NCBI GenBank assembly: GCA_001898425.1
Contig: MKTV01000042.1
Location: 21,273 to 60,689 of the forward strand
Length of the DNA stretch: 39,417 nt
Direction: 5' to 3'
Source: Rhodospirillales bacterium 69-11
GTDB taxonomy: Bacteria; Pseudomonadota; Alphaproteobacteria; Acetobacterales; Acetobacteraceae
Positions 8,062 to 16,383 of this stretch are shown here, in pieces. Below the pieces are notes generated by a model. It searched no databases. It was not told the origin of the DNA and was given only the letters and a program-made list of their open reading frames with translations. A program made the translations under genes and the position numbers. The stretch's first letter is position 1, and each line of letters opens with the position of its first letter.

Positions 8062-8934
8062 ATGCAGACCGACGCCTCCCTGCTTCAATCCCGCCCGCTG
8101 GCGCCCAGCTTCGGGGCAGAGCTGTCCGGCATGCCGATCCATGGCGACGTGTCCGACGACGACCTCCGCGCCTTCGTGGACGCTTTGCACCGGCATCGTG
8201 TGCTGCTGCTGCGTGTCCCTGGACTCGATCCGGCCGACCTCGTCGCGTTCTCGAAGCGCATGGGCCCGCTCGAGCTGCATGCGGCGGTCGAGGCACAGCA
8301 TCCGGCGCATCCCGAGATCTTCTGCGTCGGCAATGTCGTGCGGGACGGCATCACCGCCAATTTCGCCCGCGGCATCGAGCAGTGGCACGCCGACAGCTCC
8401 TACCGCGAGACGCCGAGCGACGCGTCGCTGTTCTATGGGGAGGTGGTGCCGCCGGAAGGGGCGGAGACGATGTTCGCGGATGCGACCGGGGCCTGGGACG
8501 CCCTCGATCCCGCGATGCAGCGTCGGATCGAGGGGCTGCGGGCCATGCATTCGCTCGCCACGCTCTACGACTGGAACCGCCGGCACACGCCGGAGCGGCC
8601 GCCGCTGAGCGAGGCGAAGCGCGCGCTGTGGCCGCCGGTCAGCCAGCCGCTGGTGCGCACGCATCCGGTGACCGGGGTGAAGTCGCTCTATCTCTGCCCT
8701 GCGGTGATCAGCCACATCGAGGGCATGGACCCGGAGGAGAGCGCGGCCCTGCTCGATGAGCTGACCGCGCATGCGACCGCGCCGCACTTCGTCTACAGCC
8801 ACCGCTGGCGGCATGGCGACCTGGTGGTCTGGGACAACCGCGCCGTGCTGCACACGGCGAGCCTGTTCGACCACACCCGCTACCAGCGCCTGATGTTCCG
8901 CACCACGCTGGCAGGCGGCGCGCTGGCCGCCTGA
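8062..8934 (+). CDS. TauD/TfdA-family Fe(II)/2-oxoglutarate dioxygenase
   Basis: A 290-residue non-haem iron dioxygenase of the taurine/2,4-D dioxygenase family, which oxidises a substrate while decarboxylating 2-oxoglutarate. The iron triad is visible: His109 and Asp111 in EQWHADSSY, and distal His264 in DNRAVLHTAS. Arg276/Arg280 in YQRLMFRTTLAG would bind the 2-oxoglutarate carboxylate. The N-terminal PLAPSFGAELSG is typical of the family. The start is chosen from GAGGAA nine bases upstream; the longer frame lacks support. The substrate cannot be assigned. The sigma-54 promoter suggests control by an enhancer-binding protein, for example under nitrogen or sulfur limitation (inference). Confidence 0.9.
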   Translation: MQTDASLLQSRPLAPSFGAELSGMPIHGDVSDDDLRAFVDALHRHRVLLLRVPGLDPADLVAFSKRMGPLELHAAVEAQHPAHPEIFCVGNVVRDGITANFARGIEQWHADSSYRETPSDASLFYGEVVPPEGAETMFADATGAWDALDPAMQRRIEGLRAMHSLATLYDWNRRHTPERPPLSEAKRALWPPVSQPLVRTHPVTGVKSLYLCPAVISHIEGMDPEESAALLDELTAHATAPHFVYSHRWRHGDLVVWDNRAVLHTASLFDHTRYQRLMFRTTLAGGALAA

Positions 8935-8985
8935 TCCGGCGGGCCATCACGCGCGCGCTGGCCGCCAAGACCCGGGGTTGCCGCC

Positions 8986-10329
8986 TCAGGCGGCGGCGGT
9001 GAGCGCGCGGGCGGAGATCGCCGACAGGTCCGCGAGCCGCCGGAACAGCGTCTCGGCCGGGATGTTGGAGCCACCGACCTCCAGGCAGTCCGCGAACTTG
9101 TCGTAGAGCTGCTGGTCCGACAGGGGGCGGGACGGATGACCGGTCGCGCGCGCCACCGGCTCGCCCGCGATCGTCCGCCCATCGGTCAGCGTCACGGTCA
9201 CGGTGTCGGCCGGCGCGGCGCCGGGCAGGTCCGGATCATAGGTCGTCGTGGTCACCGTCTTGACCTTGCGCATCAGCGCCTGGATGTCCGGCCGCTGCAC
9301 GAACCCGTCGGTGAGCTCCCGCAAGCCCACGCGCTGCGCGACGATGCCGCTCGCCATCGCGAATTCGATCGAGAACTTGGCGGCGAGCCCGGTGTCCGGC
9401 TGGTGGTTGCGCAGCACGGTCGCGAAGTAGTCGCTGATCTCCACGGTGACCTTCGCGACCTGGTCCGCCGCGATCGGGGTGGTGGCCACGAGGTCGAGCA
9501 TGCAGTCGATCGCGCGGTGCGTGCAGTAGCAGGTGGGGTATTTCTTGATGCCGAGCCCTTGGGTGAGGATGGCCCATTGGGTCCCGGCGAGCGGGGCGCC
9601 CTCGCGATCCTCGGTCCCGGTGGGGGAGATCGCGTGCAGGAACCCCTGCGGATGCTCCAGCGCGTCGGTGTTGGCGGTGAAGCCGGCCTTGGCGAGGCGC
9701 GCCGCCATGATGCCGGCATGCGCCGATTTCCCGGCGTGGAAGGGCTTCGTCATGGTGCCGAAATTCGACATCAGCCCCGCCGCCTGGGAGCCGCCGAGGG
9801 CGATCGCGATTGCGGATTTCTCCGCGTCGAGCTTGTGCAGCTTGGCGCAGGCCGCCGCCGCGCCGACGGCGCCATACAGCCCGGTCGGGTGCCAGCCCTT
9901 CTGGTGCAGCAGGCCGGAATCGCGGCGGAACAGCTCCGCCCAGGTCTCGTAGCCGGCGACGTAGGCGGTCAGCATGTCCGCGCCGGACGCATCCAGCGCC
10001 TCCGCCTCCGCCAGGATCGCCGGCACCAGCACCGTGCTCGGATGTCCCCGCAGCGCGACGTCGTCGTAGTCCAGCGCGTGGGCCGCCGTGCCGTTGATCC
10101 AGGCGGCCTCGGGCGCCGGGCTCTTGCGCGTGCCGAAGGTCAGCGTCGCGGGGCCGTCGGCGGGGGCCAGCGTCTCGGTCAGGATGCGGACGCTGTCCTC
10201 CTCCGCCCCGGCGATCATCGTGCCGATGCAGTCGATGAAGCCCATGCGGGCGACGCGGACCACCTCCTCCGGCAGGCGGTTGGGGGACAGGTCGGCGACG
10301 AACTGGCCGAGATGGCGGGTCAGGTCCAT
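8986..10329 (-). CDS. MmgE/PrpD family protein
   Basis: A 447-residue member of the 2-methylcitrate dehydratase/MmgE fold, which includes 2-methylcitrate and aconitate-type dehydratases and decarboxylases. Diagnostic stretches are WINGTAAHALDYDDV (about 77-91), HPSTVLVPAILA (from 96) and IKKYPTCYCTHRAID. No prpB, prpC or acnD gene is nearby, so the methylcitrate cycle is not supported by context and the substrate is open. GGAGGA seven bases before the ATG fixes the start at MDLTRHLG. The gene lies downstream of the actin-like gene on the same strand with a 121-bp gap. Confidence 0.88.
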   Translation of the reverse strand: MDLTRHLGQFVADLSPNRLPEEVVRVARMGFIDCIGTMIAGAEEDSVRILTETLAPADGPATLTFGTRKSPAPEAAWINGTAAHALDYDDVALRGHPSTVLVPAILAEAEALDASGADMLTAYVAGYETWAELFRRDSGLLHQKGWHPTGLYGAVGAAAACAKLHKLDAEKSAIAIALGGSQAAGLMSNFGTMTKPFHAGKSAHAGIMAARLAKAGFTANTDALEHPQGFLHAISPTGTEDREGAPLAGTQWAILTQGLGIKKYPTCYCTHRAIDCMLDLVATTPIAADQVAKVTVEISDYFATVLRNHQPDTGLAAKFSIEFAMASGIVAQRVGLRELTDGFVQRPDIQALMRKVKTVTTTTYDPDLPGAAPADTVTVTLTDGRTIAGEPVARATGHPSRPLSDQQLYDKFADCLEVGGSNIPAETLFRRLADLSAISARALTAAA

Positions 10330-10450
10330 AGGCGGTTCCTCCAGGTTGGAGGAACTGTGCGCCATCCACGCCGGAGGGCAAGGCTTGCCGGCGCACCGGG
10401 CCGGTCGGACGACCGCGCGCGGCGATCGCCCCCCGGCTGCCCGCACGCGG

Positions 10451-11467
10451 TCACATGTTCAGCATCGCCCCCACCAGCGCGCCCTTGGCGGTCGCGCTCA
10501 TCGGGTCCTTCGCGAGCGTCACGTCGCCCAGCGTGATCGGCAGCTCCGTCGCGCGCAGCGTCGCCTGAAGCTTGGGCAGGAAGTTGCGCGCGAGGGCCGT
10601 GCCGCCGGCGCACACCACCGGCACGGGGCCGGTGAAGCGCGGCAGCCGGCGCGTGTCCTGCAGCGCCGATTGCAGCGCGAGCGCCGCGGTCTCGATCGTG
10701 TCGCCGTAGTAGATCGACAGCGCGCGGTCGATCGCCGACCCGGCCGCCGCCTCCAGCCCGAACCCGGTCTCGGCCGCGTTCTCCTTGTGCAGCCGGACCG
10801 TGGTCGGCGTCTCGCCGGTCACCGAGGCCGCGCTCATGTCGATGTAGTCGCCGGCGCGCGTGGTCGCGATCGTCAGCACCGGCAGACCGAGATAGGCGAG
10901 GCACATGTTGCACATGCCGCCGCCGAAGCTCATGCCGATGCCGGTGAAGTTGGCGTCCTTCAGTTCGGCATAGACGACGGCCAGCCCCTCGTTCACCGGC
11001 TGCGCCTGGTACCCCAGCCGCTGGAAGATCGAGAGCATGGATTGCTCGTGGTAGATCAGGTCGGGGCTGCGCTCGGACGGCGCGCTGGGCACGCTGAGGC
11101 ACACCTTCTCGCCCTTCGTCGCGCGGCCGCACAGGCTCTCGATCAGCGCCTCCATGATCTCCAGGTTCTTGGGCTCCGACGGATTGAGCAGGCCGCTCTG
11201 CATCGGGCGGCGCGCGTCACTCTCGAGGAACTTGGCGAATTCGTCCGCGCGATTGCCGTAAGCGTAGATGCGGTCCCCCTCGACGCGATGCAGGATGTTC
11301 TCCCGCAGCAGCATCTGCTCGGTCATCTTGCTGTAGGGCAGTTCGACGAACGCGTTGAGCTGCGTCTTGAGCGCGACGGTCTCGCCCTTCAACGTGGCGA
11401 GGACGATGCGGCTGGTGCCCAGGTCGACGCCCTTGAGGGCTTGCTGGGCGAGGGCGGCGGTGCTCAT
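10451..11467 (-). CDS. Actin/Hsp70-fold (ASKHA) ATPase-like protein
   Basis: A 338-residue protein with all five ATP-binding motifs of the actin-Hsp70-MreB superfamily. These are phosphate-1 GVDLGTSR (13-20), connect-1 PVNEGLAVVYAEL (157-169), phosphate-2 IGMSFGGGMCN (177-187), adenosine motif VVCAGGTAL (284-292) and connect-2 SATAKGALVGAM (about 324-335). A GDYIDMS segment (206-212) resembles the MreB/Hsp70 GDxxD region. In phosphate-2 the usual acidic residue before the glycines (DxGGG) is Ser180. It is too short for DnaK and lacks a substrate-binding domain. AGGAG lies eight bases before the ATG. Filament formation, segregation or chaperone-like roles are all possible; I do not recognise a named family. 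The upstream neighbour is a coiled-coil protein. Confidence 0.7.
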   Translation of the reverse strand: MSTAALAQQALKGVDLGTSRIVLATLKGETVALKTQLNAFVELPYSKMTEQMLLRENILHRVEGDRIYAYGNRADEFAKFLESDARRPMQSGLLNPSEPKNLEIMEALIESLCGRATKGEKVCLSVPSAPSERSPDLIYHEQSMLSIFQRLGYQAQPVNEGLAVVYAELKDANFTGIGMSFGGGMCNMCLAYLGLPVLTIATTRAGDYIDMSAASVTGETPTTVRLHKENAAETGFGLEAAAGSAIDRALSIYYGDTIETAALALQSALQDTRRLPRFTGPVPVVCAGGTALARNFLPKLQATLRATELPITLGDVTLAKDPMSATAKGALVGAMLNM

Positions 11468-11551
11468 CGGGTGATCTCCTGGCTGTTTTGGCGCGGATGG
11501 ATCGGTGCGGGCGGGACGGTTCGGTCGGCGGACTGAGGCGTCGGTCGGTTC

Positions 11552-11615
11552 GGCGATCGGGTGGTGCGTCGATCGGGTGGTGCGGCGATCGAGTGGTGCT
11601 TCGGACGGGTGGCGT
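11552..11615. repeat. 16-bp tandem repeats between the coiled-coil and actin-like genes
   Basis: Three near-identical 16-bp units start at 11552 (GGCGATCGGGTGGTGC), 11568 (GTCGATCGGGTGGTGC) and 11584 (GGCGATCGAGTGGTGC). A degenerate fourth starts at 11600 (TTCGGACGGGTGGCGT). Variation between units is one or two bases in the first three. They occupy the 153-bp space upstream of the actin-like gene and stop just short of the stop codon of the upstream gene. The phased, iteron-like arrangement could be a protein-binding array or simply replication slippage. Confidence 0.8.
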
Positions 11616-11620
11616 GTCGA

Positions 11621-12178
11621 TCAGCAGTCCGGGGCATCGAGATCGACGATCGTGCGATCGTCCCGCGTGCCGGGCGGCGCGCCCGAGGGCGTGCCGCGGC
11701 GCTGCTTCTCCAGCATCTGCAGGAGAGCCCCGAGAACGGGGCGCAGTTCGGATTGCAGCGCGTCCTGGACGAGGGCGGCGATGGCGGCCTGGTCCGCTGC
11801 GCGCGCCTCCGCCTCGGCCGCGGCGTCCGGCGCAGGGGCGGGTTCGGGCCGGCGTTCGGGGCGGCTCTGCATCTCCGCCAAGCGGTCGAGCAGCAGGCCG
11901 ATGCGCTCGTTCAACCGCGCGTTCTCGGCAACGAGGCGGCGGTATTCCGCCGTGCGCAGCGCGGCGGCGTCAGTGAGGTCGGGGGCGGCCTCGAGGGCGG
12001 GCGCCGCGATCTCGGGCGCGGCCGGGACCACGCCGAGAGGGCTGGCGGCCGGCGCGCGATCGGCGGCCGGCGGGAAGGCCAGGAGGCGACTGGCGCCTCG
12101 CCGTGCCTCCCGCAGGGCGACCGCGATCTCCGTCACACTCGGCTCTCGATCGGGGTCGCTCACGGCGGCGCCGTTCAC
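11621..12178 (-). CDS. Hypothetical coiled-coil protein, neighbour of the actin-like gene
   Basis: About 185 residues, not recognised. A short N-terminal region (SVTEIAVALREARRGASRLLAF) is followed by an Ala/Pro-rich linker. A strong heptad coiled coil follows at about 73-104 (LVAENARLNERIGLLLDRL), then a second Pro/Ala linker and an amphipathic helix at about 133-160. The protein ends in an acidic tail. No signal peptide or membrane segment is seen, so it is probably cytoplasmic. The start is a GTG; a second in-frame GTG at 12163 is equally possible and neither has a clear ribosome binding site. It is co-directional with and 153 bp upstream of the actin-like gene, so a partner role is plausible but unproven. 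Confidence 0.6.
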   Translation of the reverse strand: MNGAAVSDPDREPSVTEIAVALREARRGASRLLAFPPAADRAPAASPLGVVPAAPEIAAPALEAAPDLTDAAALRTAEYRRLVAENARLNERIGLLLDRLAEMQSRPERRPEPAPAPDAAAEAEARAADQAAIAALVQDALQSELRPVLGALLQMLEKQRRGTPSGAPPGTRDDRTIVDLDAPDC

Positions 12179-12339
12179 TCCGCGGAGGGGGGCCGGCAGC
12201 GGCCGGCGGCACGCGGGGTGCGTGCATGCGATAGTCTGGGCGGAGGGGATTAACGAACGGTTGACCGCTCGGCCGTTTCTGCCGGGTGCGGCCGCCAGGC
12301 GCCGTCAGCCTGCGCGGAGCAGGCGGTGGCTGTGGGCGC

Positions 12340-13698
12340 CTACAGACGTGCGGCCAGGCGCTTCATGCGAGTGCGGAAGCGGTGCGTGATCGCCTCTGCG
12401 CCTGGGTGATGGCCGTCGCGGATCACCCACCGGCCGCCGACCATCACGTGCCGCACCGGGGTCGGGTTGCCGGCGGTCAGCCACGCATCCAGCAGCGCGG
12501 CCGGCGGGCGTCCCACCAGCGTCGGGTGATCGGGATCGAGCACCACCAGGTCCGCGAAACGGCCCGGTGCGATCCGCCCGGCCGCGCGGCCCAGCGCCTG
12601 CGCCCCGCCCTCGGCCGCGTCCTGGAACAGGCCCAGCCCGATCGAGCTGCCGGGCGCGGCCGGCATCACCGCGCGGCGGCGCTGCAGCAGGCGATGGATG
12701 CCGTCGAGCCAGCGCAGCTCCTCGGCGGGCGAGGTCGTCAGGTTGGCGTCGCTGCCGATGCCGAACCGCCCGCCCGCCGCGCGCCACGCGGGCAGGGGGA
12801 AGATGCCGTCGCCCAGATTGGTCTCGGTGCTCGGGCACAGGCCGGCCGCCGCGCCGGTCGCGGCAAGGCGCGCCACCTCCTCCGGCGTGACGTGCGTCGC
12901 GTGCACCAGGCACCAGGCGGGATCGATGGCGGCATGGTCCAGCAGCCACGCCACCGGGCGCGTGCCGCTCCAGGCGAGGCAGTCCGCGACCTCCGCTTCC
13001 TGCTCCGCGACGTGGATGTGGCGCGGCGTGCCGGGGCCGAGGGCCGCGGCGAGCGCGTCGGCCGCTTGCAGTTCCTCGGGCGTGACGGCCCGCAGCGAGT
13101 GCGGCGCGACGCCCACTCGCGTCTGCGCGGCCATGCGCTGGCACAGCGCGGCGTGCGCCTCCAGGGAGAGCACGAAGCGCCGCTGCGCCTCGGTCGCGGG
13201 CCGGCCGCCGAAGCCGGCGCGGCGGTAGAGCACGGGGAGCAAGGTCAGGCCGATGCCGCTCTCGTCGGCCGCCGCCACGATGCGCTGCGAGAGTTCGGCC
13301 GGGTCGTCGTACGGCCGCCCGTCGGGTGCGTTGTGCAGGTAGTGGAACTCGGCGATCGCGGTGTAGCCCTGGCGCAGGCATTCGAGCTGGAGCTGGGCGG
13401 CAATCGCCTGCACGTCCTCGGGGTCGAGCAGCGCGAGGAAGCGGTACATCACGTCCCGCCAATGCCAGAACGTGTCGCCCTCGGGCCCGGCCCGTTCAGT
13501 GAGGCCCAGCATGGCGCGCTGAAAGGCGTGGCTGTGCAGGTTCGGCATGCCGGGCAGGACGAGGCCCTCGATCCGCTCCCCGGCCGGCGCCGTGCCGGGC
13601 GTGAGCGCGACGATGGTGCCGCCTGGATCGAGGCGGATCGTCACGTCGGCGGCGATGGCGCCGTCGACCAGGGCGTGGGCAGCGTGCAGCGTGGTCAT
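12340..13698 (-). CDS. hutF: Formimidoylglutamate deiminase
   Basis: A 452-residue amidohydrolase that removes the imino group of N-formimino-L-glutamate, giving N-formyl-L-glutamate and ammonia in the five-step histidine degradation pathway. The signature LPGMPNLHSHAFQRAMLGL (48-66) contains the metal-binding HxH (His55, His57). Other family features are VGVAPHSLRAV, HIHVAEQ, and FGIGSDANLTTSPAEELRWLD with the catalytic Asp. The ATG giving MTTLHAAHAL is the first plausible start; an in-frame extension of 107 low-complexity residues is rejected. No hutH, hutU, hutI or hutG is in the window, so the pathway is split or HutF is used alone. Confidence 0.92.
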   Translation of the reverse strand: MTTLHAAHALVDGAIAADVTIRLDPGGTIVALTPGTAPAGERIEGLVLPGMPNLHSHAFQRAMLGLTERAGPEGDTFWHWRDVMYRFLALLDPEDVQAIAAQLQLECLRQGYTAIAEFHYLHNAPDGRPYDDPAELSQRIVAAADESGIGLTLLPVLYRRAGFGGRPATEAQRRFVLSLEAHAALCQRMAAQTRVGVAPHSLRAVTPEELQAADALAAALGPGTPRHIHVAEQEAEVADCLAWSGTRPVAWLLDHAAIDPAWCLVHATHVTPEEVARLAATGAAAGLCPSTETNLGDGIFPLPAWRAAGGRFGIGSDANLTTSPAEELRWLDGIHRLLQRRRAVMPAAPGSSIGLGLFQDAAEGGAQALGRAAGRIAPGRFADLVVLDPDHPTLVGRPPAALLDAWLTAGNPTPVRHVMVGGRWVIRDGHHPGAEAITHRFRTRMKRLAARL

Positions 13699-13799
13699 GC
13701 GGCCGGGGTCCGTTGCGCGGGCCGGCACTATGCGGTCCGCGCCGCCGGACGCCAACGGGTGCGGTTGCCGCACGCGGCGGGAGCCGGTAGGGGCTGCGG

Positions 13800-14294
13800 A
13801 TGACCGAGATCTACGTCGATGCCGATGCCTGCCCGGTGCGGGAGGAGATCTACCGCGTGGCCACCCGGCTGGGGGTGAAGGTGCACGTCGTGTCGAACGG
13901 CTCGCGCCCGATCCGCGCGCCCGGCTTGCCGAACGTGACGATGGTGGTGGTGGCGAGCGGGCCGGACGCGGCGGATGACTGGATCGCCGAACGGGTGGGG
14001 CCGGCCGACGTGTGTGCAACGGCGGACATTCCGCTGGCCTCCCGCTGCCTCGCGCGCGGGGCGCGCGCGGTTGCGTTCAACGGGCGGGAGTGGACGCAGG
14101 ACAACATCGGATCGGCGCTGGCCGGGCGCGCGCTGAACCAGCATCTGCGGGAGACGGGGCTGATGACCGGCGGCCCCGCGGCGCTGACGGCCCGCGACCG
14201 GACCGCATTCCTGGAGGCGCTGGATCGGCTGGTCCAGGCCGCGCGGCGGGGCGGACCGCGGCGGGTGAGCCTGCGGTCGCCGGAGGCGGGGTAG
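13800..14294 (+). CDS. YaiI/YqxD family (DUF188) protein
   Basis: A 164-residue protein with the DUF188/UPF0178 pattern: N-terminal IYVDADACPVREEIYRVA (4-21), central VSNGSRPIR, TADIPLASRCL, and FNGREWTQDNIG. The conserved acidic residues (Asp7, Asp9 and the TAD Asp) resemble a PIN/NYN-like nuclease active site, but no function is firmly established for the family to my knowledge. GGTAGGGG lies six bases before the ATG. The gene diverges from hutF with a 101-bp gap and converges with the monooxygenase gene. Confidence 0.9.
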   Translation: MTEIYVDADACPVREEIYRVATRLGVKVHVVSNGSRPIRAPGLPNVTMVVVASGPDAADDWIAERVGPADVCATADIPLASRCLARGARAVAFNGREWTQDNIGSALAGRALNQHLRETGLMTGGPAALTARDRTAFLEALDRLVQAARRGGPRRVSLRSPEAG

Positions 14295-14343
14295 GGGGCC
14301 GGGGCGCCCTTGGGCGGTGACGGCGCGGGGTCATTGGGGCCGC

Positions 14344-14429
14344 GATGACGTCGTGGATGGCCGGCCTGCGCCGGCCATGACACGGAATGAACGCCGCCGG
14401 CCATGACACGGGCGCCGGCCATGACACGG
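14344..14429. repeat. Dispersed palindromic repeat, copy 1, with triplicated core
   Basis: GTCGTGGATGGCCGGC opens a hairpin whose 9-bp stem is ATGGCCGGC (14357-14365) paired with GCCGGCCAT (14370-14378), loop CTGC. The sequence GCCGGCCATGACACGG then recurs three times (14370-14385, 14396-14411, 14414-14429). It fills the gap between two convergent genes. The same core recurs inverted near 29030, and related hairpins occur near 25760 and 34000. Confidence 0.85.
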
Positions 14430-14459
14430 GACGCGCGCTGGTTGCGGTGACGCGGGACG

Positions 14460-16253
14460 TCAGAGCGGGCCGAGCTTGCCGAGTTCCATGGCCTTGATCT
14501 GCAGGGCGAGGTATTTCGAGTTGATGCGGCACTGCGCCAGGCCGCCGGCGATGAACCAGGCGCCCTGCTGCGGCGTGCGCTTGTACATGTTGGCGAGCTC
14601 GCCATCCGGGCCGAGGCCCCAGACCTGGCCGATGCGCTCCGCCATCTCCTGCCCCAGCGCGCGGCGCACCAGTTCGGCCTGCGGGTAGTAGCCGGTCGCC
14701 AGGATGATGATGTCGGCCGGCACCGTCGTGCCGTCCTTCAGCAGCGCGCCCGCGGGACCGAACCGCTCGATCCGGTCCCATTGCAGCAGGCCGATCTCGC
14801 CCTTCGCCATCAGCGCCGAACTGCCGGCATCCAGGTTGTACCCGCCGCCGCGGCGGAAATACTTCATCTGGTGGCCGCTGCCGTCCTCGCCCATGTCGTG
14901 CTTGAAGCCGATGCGCTGCAATCCCTCGATCAGCTCGCGGTCCAGCTCCACCATCCGCTTCGCCACCGACTTGTAGGCCTGCAGCACCAGCGGCGGCGGG
15001 GCGGAGGAGACGATCAGGTCGCAATCCTCCAGCCGCCCCCCTTCATCCCAGATCGCCTCGTTCAACCGCGCGCTCGGGTTGATCGAGACGACGGTGGTGG
15101 AGCCGCGCTGGATCAGCGTCGTGTGCACGCCGTGGCTGTGCAGGTCGAGCGCGATGTCGTTCGCGCTGCTGCCGGTGCCGAGGATCAGGGCGCGCTTGCC
15201 CTCCCACCCGGCGCCGCTGTCGAACCCCTCGGAATGCAGCACCGTGCCCTGGAAGTCGGCGAGGCCCGGCAGCTCCGGGATCATCGGATAGGAGCTGACG
15301 CCGTTGGCGAAGACGAGGTGCCGCGGGTGCAGCACGCGCTCGCTGCCGTCATCGCGGCGGACGTGGGCGGTCCAGCGCTTCGTGCCCTCGTCCCAGGTCG
15401 CGTTGGTGAATTCCGTGCCGGTCCAGCAGTTGATCTCCATGACCTCGGCGTAGAACTCGAACCACAATCCCAGCATGTCCTTGGGGATGTATTTCGGCCA
15501 GGTCGGCGGAAACTCCATGTAGGGCAGGTGATTGAGGTGGATGGAGTTGTGCAGCGCGAGCGAATGGTAGCGCTTGCGCCAACTGTCGCCGATGCGCGGC
15601 CACTTCTCGACCACCAGCGTGTCGACGCCGAGCTGATTGAGGCGGGCGGCGATGGAGAGGCCGGATTGCGCGCCGCCGATCACCAGCACGGCGGGGTCAC
15701 GATCCTCGTACGCCACGGCCTTGCGGCGCATGTCGGCCCAGTTGTCGCCGCCGAAATTGCGCGAATAGGCCGCGCCGGTGGGGCGGTTGGCGCCGATCTT
15801 CTCCTCATGACCGGCGAGCTGGTCGAGCGTGGTGGAGAGCAGCCACGCCTTCATGACGCCGCCATCGGCCGCGTCGGGCGAGAGGCGGACCAGCCCGGCA
15901 CCCTGCCCGTCGGCGGTGGTGAAGGCGAAGATCGCCTCGATGCTCGGGATGCCGAGACGCTTCACCTGACGGGGCGCGCGGCGGTCGGGCGGCAGATGGA
16001 ACCCGCTCGCCTGGGTGCGCGCCTGTTCGGTGGCGAGGCGGTCGGCAATGGCGGCCGGACCGGCGACGGGGGTGATGTGCCAGGTGAAGGCGAGGACGTC
16101 GCGCCAATGGGAGTCGGCGTGGAAGAGGGAGGCGATCCGCGCGGGGTCGCGCGCGGCCAGGGCGGTCTCGAAGGCGGCGAGCCAGGATTCGGCGTCGCGG
16201 CGCGCCTGTTGCGCGGCCTGGAAGGCGAGGAGGTCCTGGTCGATATCGTTCAT
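14460..16253 (-). CDS. Flavin-containing monooxygenase with N-terminal NTF2-like domain
   Basis: A 597-residue NAD(P)H- and FAD-dependent monooxygenase. Residues about 20-150 resemble an NTF2/SnoaL-like domain (LAAFETALAARDPARIASLFHADSHWRD...). The FMO part follows, with FAD-binding VLVIGGAQSGLSIAARL (189-205), NADPH-binding ALILGTGSSANDIALDL (355-371) and the late ILATGYYPQAE motif characteristic of FMOs and Baeyer-Villiger enzymes. The FAD fingerprint has GGAQSG rather than GxGxxG. GGAG lies nine bases before the ATG. Substrate is unknown. The gene ends at the repeat-filled junction facing the YaiI gene. Confidence 0.9.
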   Translation of the reverse strand: MNDIDQDLLAFQAAQQARRDAESWLAAFETALAARDPARIASLFHADSHWRDVLAFTWHITPVAGPAAIADRLATEQARTQASGFHLPPDRRAPRQVKRLGIPSIEAIFAFTTADGQGAGLVRLSPDAADGGVMKAWLLSTTLDQLAGHEEKIGANRPTGAAYSRNFGGDNWADMRRKAVAYEDRDPAVLVIGGAQSGLSIAARLNQLGVDTLVVEKWPRIGDSWRKRYHSLALHNSIHLNHLPYMEFPPTWPKYIPKDMLGLWFEFYAEVMEINCWTGTEFTNATWDEGTKRWTAHVRRDDGSERVLHPRHLVFANGVSSYPMIPELPGLADFQGTVLHSEGFDSGAGWEGKRALILGTGSSANDIALDLHSHGVHTTLIQRGSTTVVSINPSARLNEAIWDEGGRLEDCDLIVSSAPPPLVLQAYKSVAKRMVELDRELIEGLQRIGFKHDMGEDGSGHQMKYFRRGGGYNLDAGSSALMAKGEIGLLQWDRIERFGPAGALLKDGTTVPADIIILATGYYPQAELVRRALGQEMAERIGQVWGLGPDGELANMYKRTPQQGAWFIAGGLAQCRINSKYLALQIKAMELGKLGPL

Positions 16254-16365
16254 TCTCGGTCGCTCCGGAGGCGGCGGCTTGGTCTTTGGGTGCCGCGGTT
16301 ACCGGCGAGTATGAGGGCGGGCAGAGTACGTGTCCAATCCCGCACGGCCGCTCTGGTTGATGTAG

Positions 16366-16383
16366 GGTAACCTATGTGTTACC
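16366..16383 (+). promoter_or_regulatory. Perfect inverted repeat, probable autoregulatory operator of the toxin-antitoxin pair
   Basis: GGTAAC (16366-16371) and GTTACC (16378-16383) form a perfect 6-bp inverted repeat with a 6-bp spacer. It overlaps the GTG start of the toxin gene at 16376. Type II antitoxins, alone or with toxin, usually bind such palindromes to repress their own operon. This assignment is by position and symmetry only. Confidence 0.55.

Noticed and set aside
11552-11615. CRISPR array
   Set aside because: The 16-bp units abut directly with no spacers, and no cas genes are present.
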